Shown here: piece after piece, positions 1 through 6,631 of the stretch
Layout of the letters: each line of letters begins with the position of its first letter
How positions within the stretch are numbered: the first letter of the stretch is position 1
Virus record (IMG/VR): IMGVR_UViG_3300007236_002283
Coordinates: 1-20,577 of that record
Reading direction: 5' to 3' (one strand)
DNA from: a virus
Length of the DNA stretch: 20,577 bases
Notes under the pieces: generated by a model
Databases searched by the model: none
What the model saw: the letters and a program-made list of their open reading frames with translations, nothing else
What the model was told of the DNA's origin: nothing
Translations under genes and position numbers: made by a program

Positions 1-426
1 TTAATGGCAGATCGCTGGGAACGATTGGGTGTTATGTCTGACCGAGTCAGTATGATAACTGTAACTACCGATGCAGCCCGTGCAGACACATACGAAAAGT
101 TGAGACGAGGCGGCAAATGGGATAATGTCAACAGAAACTTAAAATGGTTGCAGCAAAAAAAGCAAGAAACTAAAATGGCATTTCACATGCGTATGGTTGT
201 TCAATACGATAACTATCAAGAGATCGAAGAGTTTTATAACTATTCAAAACAACTAGGTGCTGATGTTGTTGAATATGGGCGTATCACAGACTGGGGGACA
301 TTCGGTAATCAATTCCATAAACACGATGTGTTTGATCCCAATCATCCCGAATATCAATCAGCACAAGATATTCTAAATCGAATAAAAGCAAAACCGGATA
401 TATTTTTATCTGGTGGACTATCATAG
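1..426 (+). CDS. Radical SAM protein, C-terminal part (5' end outside window)
   Basis: The reading frame is open to the left edge, so this is the C-terminal piece of a longer gene; the ATG at 4 is probably internal. The visible part carries hallmarks of the second half of a MoaA/SPASM-type radical SAM barrel: an ITVTTDAA strand, then TYEKLRRGGKWDNV and a NLKWL helix, then a strand ending VVQYDNYQEIEEF. In this superfamily the segment follows the 4Fe-4S/SAM half, whose CxxxCxxC motif would lie upstream and cannot be seen here. The SGGLS tail gives no clear cysteine-rich SPASM cluster. The substrate is unknown. It is unlikely to be QueE, because the pattern is that of the larger peptide- and cofactor-modifying radical SAM family. 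The family call is fairly safe; function is open. Confidence 0.75.
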   Translation, partial: LMADRWERLGVMSDRVSMITVTTDAARADTYEKLRRGGKWDNVNRNLKWLQQKKQETKMAFHMRMVVQYDNYQEIEEFYNYSKQLGADVVEYGRITDWGTFGNQFHKHDVFDPNHPEYQSAQDILNRIKAKPDIFLSGGLS

Positions 427-429
427 TGC

Positions 430-458
430 TAGACAAATTTCATTTTGTGTGTTATATT
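430..458 (+). promoter_or_regulatory. Possible sigma70-type promoter before the DsbA-like gene
   Basis: In the 59-nt gap after the radical-SAM gene, TAGACA (430-435) and TATATT (453-458) stand 17 bp apart, a good sigma70 geometry with moderate matches. A strong ribosome site, AGGAGA (475-480), follows 5 nt before the ATG at 486. Predicted from sequence only. Confidence 0.45.
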
Positions 459-485
459 ACACTTAACTTTTAATAGGAGATCTAA

Positions 486-746
486 ATGAACGATAAAGTT
501 TTCAACACAGAAGAAAAAGCCAAACTAACTCAGCTCATTAACGAAGGTATGCAAGTGATGCACGAAGTTGAAGCTCTCAACGGTGGACTTAACGACACAA
601 TCAAAGCAGTAGCAGAGGAAATGGAAATCAAACCCAATGTTCTCAAAAAAGCTATTCGATTAGCACACAAAGCCGAGTTTGGTCGTGAAAAACAAGATCA
701 TTCGTTGCTTGAAAACATCATGGAAACGGTGGGTCGTACTTTGTAA
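486..746 (+). CDS. dsbA: DsbA-like small dsDNA-binding / late-transcription accessory protein
   Basis: This 86-aa, mostly helical, charged protein is close in size to T4 DsbA (89 aa), a double-strand DNA-binding protein tied to late transcription. The pattern agrees: an N-terminal helix (EEKAKLTQLINEGMQ), a middle helix predicted to recognise DNA (LNDTIKAVAEEMEIKPNVLKKAIRLAHK split over about residues 36-62), and an acidic C-terminal helix. The phrase EMEIKP..LKKAIRLAHK resembles the DsbA segment ELGVDGKMFNRLLALYHK in layout. It has its own ribosome site (AGGAGA) and possible promoter. The stop codon TAA shares one base with the ATG of the amidinotransferase gene. No enzyme motif is present. 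The assignment rests on size, pattern and phage context, so the exact family remains moderately uncertain. Confidence 0.55.
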   Translation: MNDKVFNTEEKAKLTQLINEGMQVMHEVEALNGGLNDTIKAVAEEMEIKPNVLKKAIRLAHKAEFGREKQDHSLLENIMETVGRTL

Positions 747-1906
747 TGATGCAAGTATATCAGCACTGGGATCCGTTGAAAAAATGTATAGTGGGAAGAA
801 CTTATCCCCCTGAGTTTTATTCTTGGATAACCAATAGTGCAACTCGTAATCGTTTTGAAAAACTTGCCGAAGAAACCGAAGAAGACTATCAAAGCCTTAT
901 ATCACTTTTGCAAGATCGATTTGGTGTCGATGTGGTTCGGCCCGAGTTTCCTGAAGATATCAACACATTATATATCGACGGCAAATGGGTACAACCTCCT
1001 ACTGCACCACGTGATTACTTTTTAATGATTCATAACAAATTTTGGGTGCCCACTGTACCCAATGCCAGTCATGCATGGGGACTCTATTACCGACAAAACA
1101 AACAGAATTGGTGGGGTGATTATGTACGTCCCAGTGATTTTTACGATGCATTTCCAGAACATGCTCAAGAGGTTCGTGAAGGATTTGCTCAATTTCAAAC
1201 AGTCGATCAAAAACATCTAGATGCCAAGCTGCAATTTTACACACATATTTTTGACCAAATACGTGACAGCGGCAACGAAATTTGCGAGACAGATCTTGAC
1301 TTTATCAACGGATGCTTTGTCAGTCGTATAGGTGAAGATTTGTTTTTTGCAACACAAACTTTTCATGATGACAAAGCAGCATTGCTCAACCAAGTCAATG
1401 CTAACTTTCCCACCACTAACAATAAAATTGTCAATGCAGGAGGACACGGTGATGCTGTATACTGTCCAGTAACACCTGGATTGATCATCAGTCTCAACGA
1501 CATTCCCACTTATCAAGACACATTCCCGGACTGGGAAGTGGTTTACCTGCCTCCCAGTGATTATGCACACATGCGAGAATTTGAATGGAGTATGAAGCGC
1601 AATAAAGGAAGGTGGTTCTTTCCGGGATTTGAAAAAGATCCAAACATGATTGACATGGTTGATCATTACTTTGATGAGTGGGTCGGAGAAGTACACGAAA
1701 CTGTTTTTGATGTTAACATTTTAGTAGTAGATCCAAAAAATATTGTTGTAAGCGCACACAACGACATTGTCGAAAAAGCCTGTGCTAGATACGGAATCGA
1801 AGTACATATACAACCATTTAGACACAAATACTTCTGGGATGCTGGCATACATTGTATCACAAACGATCTTGATCGTGCAGGCAATTGTGGTAAATTTTTA
1901 ACTTGA
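746..1906 (+). CDS. Amidinotransferase-superfamily protein (glycine amidinotransferase-like)
   Basis: This 386-aa protein has the layout of the guanidino-modifying (GME) superfamily that includes L-arginine:glycine amidinotransferase and arginine deiminase. Visible motifs are PRD at 88-90, an acidic strand ETDLDF (181-186), the His motif NAGGHGDAVY (230-239; H234 and D236), and the C-terminal nucleophile region DAGIHCITNDLDR (365-377), with C370 matching the catalytic Cys of the FHCWT-type motif. These support an active Cys-His-Asp enzyme that moves an amidino group from an arginine-like donor to an amine, or hydrolyses a guanidino group. The acceptor is not predictable. ATG 746 is used (749 is also in frame); it overlaps the DsbA-like stop by one base. 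Enzymes of this family are metabolic in cells; here it sits beside DNA-transaction genes. Family confidence is high, reaction uncertain. Confidence 0.82.
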   Translation: MMQVYQHWDPLKKCIVGRTYPPEFYSWITNSATRNRFEKLAEETEEDYQSLISLLQDRFGVDVVRPEFPEDINTLYIDGKWVQPPTAPRDYFLMIHNKFWVPTVPNASHAWGLYYRQNKQNWWGDYVRPSDFYDAFPEHAQEVREGFAQFQTVDQKHLDAKLQFYTHIFDQIRDSGNEICETDLDFINGCFVSRIGEDLFFATQTFHDDKAALLNQVNANFPTTNNKIVNAGGHGDAVYCPVTPGLIISLNDIPTYQDTFPDWEVVYLPPSDYAHMREFEWSMKRNKGRWFFPGFEKDPNMIDMVDHYFDEWVGEVHETVFDVNILVVDPKNIVVSAHNDIVEKACARYGIEVHIQPFRHKYFWDAGIHCITNDLDRAGNCGKFLT

Positions 1907-1939
1907 CATTTGACAAAAAGGTGTGTACACTTGTATAGT
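1903..1939 (+). promoter_or_regulatory. Sigma70-type promoter upstream of leader peptide and DNA polymerase
   Basis: Two overlapping TTGACA boxes (1903-1908 and 1910-1915) precede TATAGT (1934-1939). The second box gives an 18-bp spacer. A perfect 8-bp palindrome, GTGTACAC (1923-1930), lies between the -35 and -10 elements, where a repressor could act. The first box overlaps the stop codon of the amidinotransferase gene. This looks like a promoter read by host-type RNA polymerase, placed to drive the replication genes. The palindrome as operator is inference. Confidence 0.65.
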
Positions 1940-1962
1940 AATTCTAACACAAGGAGAACACC

Positions 1963-2043
1963 ATGCAAACGCTTATTGGATTGTTTGTTTTGACTTTTAT
2001 ACAGTCAGGTCAACCGTTTATGTTTTGTATATCCGGCTGTTAA
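1963..2043 (+). CDS. 26-aa hydrophobic leader peptide upstream of DNA polymerase
   Basis: A short frame starts at ATG 1963, with a strong ribosome site AAGGAG (1951-1956) at ideal spacing, and ends at TAA 2041-2043. It sits about 24 bp downstream of a promoter -10 box. The peptide begins MQTLIGLFVLTFIQSG and ends FCISGC: one hydrophobic stretch and two cysteines near the C-terminus. It could be a tiny membrane peptide, or a leader peptide whose translation affects the structured RNA between it and the polymerase gene. I do not recognise a family. The ribosome site and promoter are the main evidence that it is translated. Confidence 0.5.
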   Translation: MQTLIGLFVLTFIQSGQPFMFCISGC

Positions 2044-2115
2044 ACGGCCTAAATACCGTTGTACTGAGTCGCTGGCATTACCAGCATGTAAAAAGGTTAG
2101 TGGGCCACAAGCCAC
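2043..2115 (+). promoter_or_regulatory. Structured mRNA leader: three consecutive short hairpins before the polymerase start
   Basis: Between the leader-peptide stop and the polymerase ribosome site (AGGAGA at 2117-2122) lie three inverted repeats: AACGG 2043-2047 with CCGTT 2056-2060 (8-nt loop); GCTGG 2071-2075 with CCAGC 2081-2085 (5-nt loop); GTGG 2100-2103 with CCAC 2112-2115 (8-nt loop), ending right at the ribosome site. A further 6-bp inverted repeat, GATCGC 2149-2154 with GCGATC 2159-2164, lies just inside the gene. T4-type gp43 is known to repress its own translation by binding a hairpin next to its ribosome site. This leader may play that part, though its sequence gives no direct match to that operator. 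Confidence 0.4.
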
Positions 2116-2124
2116 AGGAGAAAC

Positions 2125-4782
2125 ATGAGTTATATTGATGCACTGTTTGATCGCAATCGCGATCGTATACACATTGTTGGTCGTCGTGACGGTGAAAGAT
2201 ATTTCACCGAATACCCGGCTAACTATGTGTTTTATTATGATGACCCAAAGGGTAAATTTAAGTCAATATACAACACACCGGTGTCAAGATTTTCCACTCG
2301 CAGCAACAAAGAATTTCGTAAAGAAATGGCCATTCAAAAAGGCAAACAGTTTTACGAAGCCGACATCAATCCAGTATTTCGTTGCTTAGAGGAAAATTAC
2401 AAAGGTATAGACGCTCCAAAAATGAATGTTGCGTTTTTTGACATCGAGGTTGATTTTGACAAAGATCGAGGATTTTCTCCTCCCGATGATCCTTTCAATC
2501 CAATTACTGCTATCACTTTATATCTAGACTGGCTTGACAAGCTGGTGACTTTGGCTATTCCTCCCACACACATGAGCGACGAAACTGCTGAAGAAATTGC
2601 CAGTGAATTTGATAACACTTATATTTTTCGTGACGAAGGAGAACTTCTTAAAACATTCTTGAGTCTTATTCAAGAAGCAGATGTTCTCACTGGCTGGAAC
2701 AGCGAGGGATATGATATTCCGTACACTGTGATGCGGACTACTCGTGTTCTCAGCAAAGACGATACACGGCAATTTTGTTTGTGGGATCAACTACCAAAGC
2801 AACGTACTTTTGAACGATTTGGGGCAGAAAATATTACATTTGACTTGATTGGTCGAGTACACATGGATTACATGCAACTGTACCGCAAATACACATACGA
2901 AGAACGACACAGTTATGCATTGGATGCAATTCTAGAATACGAAGGACTCGAAGGCAAAACCAAGTTCGAAGGTACACTGGATCAGTTATACAATCAAAAC
3001 TTTAAGAAGTTTATTGAATATAACCGGCAAGATGTCAACGGTATTGCTGAAATGGATCGCAAATTAAAGTTTTTAGATCTAGCAAACACACTGGCACACG
3101 AAAATACAGTGTTGTTGCCAACCACAATGGGTGCTGTTGCAGTTACAGAACAAGCAATTATCAATGAAGCACACGAACGTGGTATGGTTGTTCCATCACG
3201 CCGCAGAGACGGAAACAGCAACGATACACAAGCTGCCGGAGCATATGTTGCATATCCCAAAAAAGGCATGCACGATTGGATTGGCAGCATTGACATCAAC
3301 AGTCTATATCCATCGGCTATTCGAGCTTTAAATATGGCTCCCGAAACAATTGTTGGACAATTGCGTCCAACAATGACTGACCGACATATTTACGATCGGC
3401 AGGAAAAAGGAATGAGCTTTGCAGCAGCATGGGAAGGATTGTTTGGTACACTCGAATACGAGGCTGTCATGGAAAAGCGTCGCGATACCGAACTGATTAT
3501 CGACTGGAAAGACAATACCGAAACTGTACATTCAGCTGCCGAAGTTTGGAAAATGATATTTGACAGCAACCAACCCTGGTTGTTGAGCGCAAACGGTACA
3601 ATTTTCACATACGAAGTCGAAGGTGTTATTCCAGGTTTACTAAAACGTTGGTACGCCGAACGTAAAGTGATGCAAAAGACATTGCGTGAATGTGACGAAA
3701 GCGAAAAAGAGTACTGGGATAAAAGGCAGCTGGTTAAGAAGATTAACTTGAATAGTTTGTATGGTGCTATTTTGAATCCAGGTTGTAGATTCTTTGACAA
3801 ACGCATCGGACAATCAACTACACTTACAGGTAGAGCCATAGCCAAACACATGGATGCCAAGGTAAACGAAATTGTCACAGGCGAATATGATCATGTTGGC
3901 GAAGCAATCATATACGGTGATACAGATTCGTGTTATTTCAGTGCGTGGCCGGTGTTGAAAAAAGAAGTCGAAAGCGGTGCAATGACATGGAATAAAGAAA
4001 CATGTATACAGTTGTATGACACCATTGCTGAACAAGTCAACGAAAGTTTCCCGGCGTTTATGGAGCAAGCATTTCATTCTCCAAGGTCAATGGGAGAAAT
4101 TATTGTTGGCGGCCGTGAAGTAGTTGCATCTCGAGGATTGTTTATTACTAAAAAGCGATATGCAGTAATGATTATAGACCTCGAAGGACGAAGACTTGAT
4201 GTTGATGGCAAACAAGGCAAAGTAAAAGCCATGGGTCTAGACTTGAAGCGGTCAGACACACCAAAAGTTATTCAAGACTTTTTAAGTGATGTTTTGTATG
4301 ATACTCTAACCGGTAGTACCCGAGATGAAATTGTTGAGAAAATACGCGACTTTAAGTACAAATTCAAAGAACGCCCGGGGTGGGAAAAAGGCTCCCCCAA
4401 GCGTGTAAACAACTTGACCATGTATACACAAAAGGAGCAAAAGCAAGGTAAAGCAAACATGCCCGGCCATGTCAGAGCTGGTATGAATTGGAATACATTA
4501 CGGAGAATGAATTCCGACAACTACTCGATGAAGATTATTGATGGAATGAAAGTGATTGTTTGCAAACTAAAATCAAACATGATGGGTTGGACATCGGTTG
4601 CGTATCCCACCGATGAACTTCATTTACCCGAGTGGTTTTGTGAATTGCCATTTGATGATGCAGCAATGGAAGAAACTGTAATCGACGGCAAAATTAGTAA
4701 CCTGTTAGGTGTGTTGGATTGGGATCTTAAATCAGCAACAAACACAGATAACACGTTCCAAAGTTTATTTGATTTTTCATGA
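2125..4782 (+). CDS. 43: Family B DNA polymerase, T4 gp43-like, with 3'-5' exonuclease
   Basis: This 885-aa protein is near the length of T4 gp43 (898 aa) and keeps all expected motifs in order. Exonuclease motifs: Exo I FFDIEVDF (D106, E108), Exo II NSEGYD (N192, D197), Exo III YNRQD (Y299, D303). Polymerase motifs: A DINSLYPS (D390-S397), B KKINLNSLYG (538-547), C YGDTDS (597-602, with D599 and D601), then KKRY (676-679). The C-terminal tail QSLFDFS (879-885) resembles a sliding-clamp-binding peptide, as in gp43. It should be the replicative polymerase with active proofreading, and the clamp gene lies two genes downstream. The start ATG has AGGAGA 2 nt upstream. The last 4 nt overlap the next gene (ATGA), implying coupled translation. 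Nothing in the motifs looks degraded. Confidence 0.98.
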   Translation: MSYIDALFDRNRDRIHIVGRRDGERYFTEYPANYVFYYDDPKGKFKSIYNTPVSRFSTRSNKEFRKEMAIQKGKQFYEADINPVFRCLEENYKGIDAPKMNVAFFDIEVDFDKDRGFSPPDDPFNPITAITLYLDWLDKLVTLAIPPTHMSDETAEEIASEFDNTYIFRDEGELLKTFLSLIQEADVLTGWNSEGYDIPYTVMRTTRVLSKDDTRQFCLWDQLPKQRTFERFGAENITFDLIGRVHMDYMQLYRKYTYEERHSYALDAILEYEGLEGKTKFEGTLDQLYNQNFKKFIEYNRQDVNGIAEMDRKLKFLDLANTLAHENTVLLPTTMGAVAVTEQAIINEAHERGMVVPSRRRDGNSNDTQAAGAYVAYPKKGMHDWIGSIDINSLYPSAIRALNMAPETIVGQLRPTMTDRHIYDRQEKGMSFAAAWEGLFGTLEYEAVMEKRRDTELIIDWKDNTETVHSAAEVWKMIFDSNQPWLLSANGTIFTYEVEGVIPGLLKRWYAERKVMQKTLRECDESEKEYWDKRQLVKKINLNSLYGAILNPGCRFFDKRIGQSTTLTGRAIAKHMDAKVNEIVTGEYDHVGEAIIYGDTDSCYFSAWPVLKKEVESGAMTWNKETCIQLYDTIAEQVNESFPAFMEQAFHSPRSMGEIIVGGREVVASRGLFITKKRYAVMIIDLEGRRLDVDGKQGKVKAMGLDLKRSDTPKVIQDFLSDVLYDTLTGSTRDEIVEKIRDFKYKFKERPGWEKGSPKRVNNLTMYTQKEQKQGKANMPGHVRAGMNWNTLRRMNSDNYSMKIIDGMKVIVCKLKSNMMGWTSVAYPTDELHLPEWFCELPFDDAAMEETVIDGKISNLLGVLDWDLKSATNTDNTFQSLFDFS

Positions 4783-5732
4783 ATTTAAGTGATATAGTAG
4801 AATTTCGTAATTATTTAGATCGAATCGATCATACACAACTGCTTCAGCAATCTACCCAAGAAGCTCGATCCATCAAGAATTACCTTGATGTTACACAGCC
4901 ACGTTACGATGATTTATGTGATGCAGTTGGATTCGAGCTTAAGAATATCGAACAACACATTAACTTGTTTAGTGCAAATGTCGGCAGCATTCGTGATCGG
5001 GTGCAAACAGATATTGTTGCCCGAGAACCAGAATATTACCAAAAAAGTCAACAACTTTACCAAGAAGGATTGAACGATCCACACGATTACATACTCGACC
5101 GTAGTCCAGTACTTGAAAAACAACAAGTGGAATTTGTAAGCGGAAGAATCAACCTTTACTGCGACTGGAAGCATGTTGGACTTATTTTACGTCCTGGGAG
5201 AGAAGAATGGATACGTTCAATGGTGAGCTTGGATCCGTTGTACATAGTAGACACCAACTGGGCACTGTTGTCTCCGGCTATAGAACGCTTTAATCCGGTG
5301 TATCAAACAAGGTTGAGACCTTATGTAATCACTGAAAGATCAATGAATGAAATGATGTCAATGCTGCCCACTTATCAGTTTGATGTAGTGTTTGCATATA
5401 ACTTTTTTAATTTTAAATCAATTGAAATAATTGAAAGATATTTGACAGAATTTTTCGAGTTAATGGCATTTGGTGGTGTAATGATGTTTACCATCAACGA
5501 CTGTGACCGTCACCATGGTGTAAGAAATTGCGAACGAAATTATTCTTGTTATACACCGTTGTCGCGAGTTTTAGATTATGCACGTGAAGTTGGATTTACA
5601 GTTGAAACTATCCACTATCTTGACGGTGCTACAACTTGGGTTGAATTGTTCAAGCCTGGGTCAAGGCACAATCTACGTGGAGGTCAGGTGCTGTCAGAAA
5701 TACGTCCAAAATTAAAAAATAACAAAAAATAA
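4779..5732 (+). CDS. Methyltransferase-like protein of unknown role, coupled to DNA polymerase
   Basis: This 317-aa protein starts inside the polymerase stop codon (ATGA). Residues 1 to about 95 are helical and charged. Residues about 127-295 look like a class I methyltransferase (Rossmann) domain: a strand and turn at HVGLILRPGREEW (132-144), an acidic strand end PLYIVD (153-158), a strand FDVVFAYNFFNF (201-212), then a helix and strand ELMAFGGVMMFTIND (227-241), and a final strand pair TVETIHYL..TTWVELF (274-291). That order matches the motif IV-VI region of SAM methyltransferases. The glycine-rich motif I (ExGxG) is not canonical, so it may bind a different ligand or be non-catalytic. It is not one of the DNA methylases with DPPY or PC motifs. 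I know no T4 counterpart at this position. The domain call is tentative. Confidence 0.45.
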   Translation: MNLSDIVEFRNYLDRIDHTQLLQQSTQEARSIKNYLDVTQPRYDDLCDAVGFELKNIEQHINLFSANVGSIRDRVQTDIVAREPEYYQKSQQLYQEGLNDPHDYILDRSPVLEKQQVEFVSGRINLYCDWKHVGLILRPGREEWIRSMVSLDPLYIVDTNWALLSPAIERFNPVYQTRLRPYVITERSMNEMMSMLPTYQFDVVFAYNFFNFKSIEIIERYLTEFFELMAFGGVMMFTINDCDRHHGVRNCERNYSCYTPLSRVLDYAREVGFTVETIHYLDGATTWVELFKPGSRHNLRGGQVLSEIRPKLKNNKK

Positions 5733-5745
5733 ATTGCCAAAAAAA

Positions 5746-5774
5746 TTGACTATACTGTCGAAATGTATTATAAT
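5746..5774 (+). promoter_or_regulatory. Sigma70-type promoter for the sliding clamp operon
   Basis: TTGACT (5746-5751) and a perfect TATAAT (5769-5774) are separated by 17 bp in the 74-nt gap before the clamp gene. This is near consensus. AAAGGA (5789-5794) then serves as ribosome site 12 nt before ATG 5807. It probably starts the transcript that carries the clamp, the small membrane peptide and the DpdA-like gene. Confidence 0.75.
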
Positions 5775-5806
5775 TAAAATCACACAAGAAAGGATTGTGA
5801 AGTATC

Positions 5807-6538
5807 ATGAGAGATCACTTATTGGACTTGGTCGAACACACGTTTGACTTGGGTTGTATTGACCTAGTAAAAATTTCCGGAACAGACACAGCTACAGTAA
5901 TTGACGCACTTGCTGAAGATAAAAGCGTGGTTGTATCTGGAGAATTCAGCGCTCCGGTTGCTGACTTTATTGGAACGTTTGGTATGCCAAACTTGAGCAA
6001 ACTTAAAATATTGCTTAACATTTCAGAATATCGAGAAGATGCTGAGATTACTGTACGCCGGCAAGAGCGCAACGGCGAACAAGTGCCAGTGGGTTTGCAT
6101 TTTAAAAACAAGAGCGGCGACTTTAAAAATGATTATCGGTTCATGACAGCCGAAGTAGTTGCTGAACAGCTCAAGACTGTTAAGTTTCGTGGAGTCAACT
6201 GGGATATTCAATTTGAACCATCAGTAGCATCTATTCAAAAACTCAAAATGCAATCTAGTGCAAATGCCGAAGAAGACAATTTTAAAGTTCGTGTTGAAAA
6301 CGGAAATTTAAACTTTTACTTTGGTGATCATTCAACACATGCCGGAGAGTTTGTATTTCAAACTGGTGTCACTGGTGCATTAACACACCAATGGGCATGG
6401 CCGGTGCAACGTATTATCAGTATCTTAAATCTTCCTGGCGATAAAACAATGAGTATCAGCAATGAAGGTGCAGCCGAAATTGTAGTCAATTCAGGCATTG
6501 CTCGTTATCAATATCTACTACCAGCACAGAGCAAGTAA
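5807..6538 (+). CDS. 45: Sliding clamp (DNA polymerase processivity factor), gp45-like
   Basis: This 243-aa protein is close in size to T4 gp45 (228 aa) and shows its architecture: two similar beta-rich halves, with SVVVSGEFSAPVADFIGTFG (40-59) and a following strand KLKILLNISEY in the first half. The second half has WDIQFEPSVASIQKLKMQSS, then strands KVRVENGNLNFYFGD and GEFVFQTGVTG, ending SGIARYQYLLPA. A trimeric ring of this protein tethers gp43 to DNA and, in T4, also links to late transcription. Loader genes 44 and 62, which follow gene 45 in T4, are absent here, so gene order is rearranged. The promoter just upstream is strong. The next gene's ATG follows its stop with no gap (TAAATG). 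The family is well supported by pattern and by the nearby polymerase. Confidence 0.85.
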   Translation: MRDHLLDLVEHTFDLGCIDLVKISGTDTATVIDALAEDKSVVVSGEFSAPVADFIGTFGMPNLSKLKILLNISEYREDAEITVRRQERNGEQVPVGLHFKNKSGDFKNDYRFMTAEVVAEQLKTVKFRGVNWDIQFEPSVASIQKLKMQSSANAEEDNFKVRVENGNLNFYFGDHSTHAGEFVFQTGVTGALTHQWAWPVQRIISILNLPGDKTMSISNEGAAEIVVNSGIARYQYLLPAQSK

Positions 6539-6631
6539 ATGGGTGAACTAGCAACAGCAATTAGTATACTAGCTATTATTATAGGTGGCTTTTATGTTAT
6601 TGCAGTAACAGAGATGAATAAACGTAGATGA
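6539..6631 (+). CDS. 30-aa single-pass membrane peptide
   Basis: The ATG follows the clamp stop codon directly (TAAATG), and the TGA stop overlaps the next gene's ATG (ATGA at 6628-6631). The frame therefore exactly bridges the two genes. The peptide has a short N-terminus MGELATA, a hydrophobic run ISILAIIIGGFYVIAV (about residues 8-23) and a basic end NKRR. That is the form of a type-I-like single-pass membrane microprotein, with its positive end in the cytoplasm. No family is recognised. The tight junctions on both sides and the membrane pattern argue that it is real and translated by coupling. Confidence 0.6.
   Translation: MGELATAISILAIIIGGFYVIAVTEMNKRR

Noticed and set aside
1-426. Radical SAM fragment as QueE
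   Set aside because: The visible strand-helix pattern is that of larger MoaA/SPASM-type proteins, and the cluster-binding half is outside the window.
1217-1696. Long minus-strand open frame inside the amidinotransferase gene
   Set aside because: It lies opposite a gene with clear motifs, has no family resemblance and no ribosome site; all firm genes are on the + strand.
3390-3878. Minus-strand 162-codon open frame inside DNA polymerase
   Set aside because: It is opposite conserved polymerase coding and gives a low-complexity, Ser/Cys-rich product typical of reverse-frame chance coding.
5713-5745. A-rich stretch as terminator
   Set aside because: There is no GC-rich stem before a T run on the + strand; it looks like an AT-rich promoter flank.
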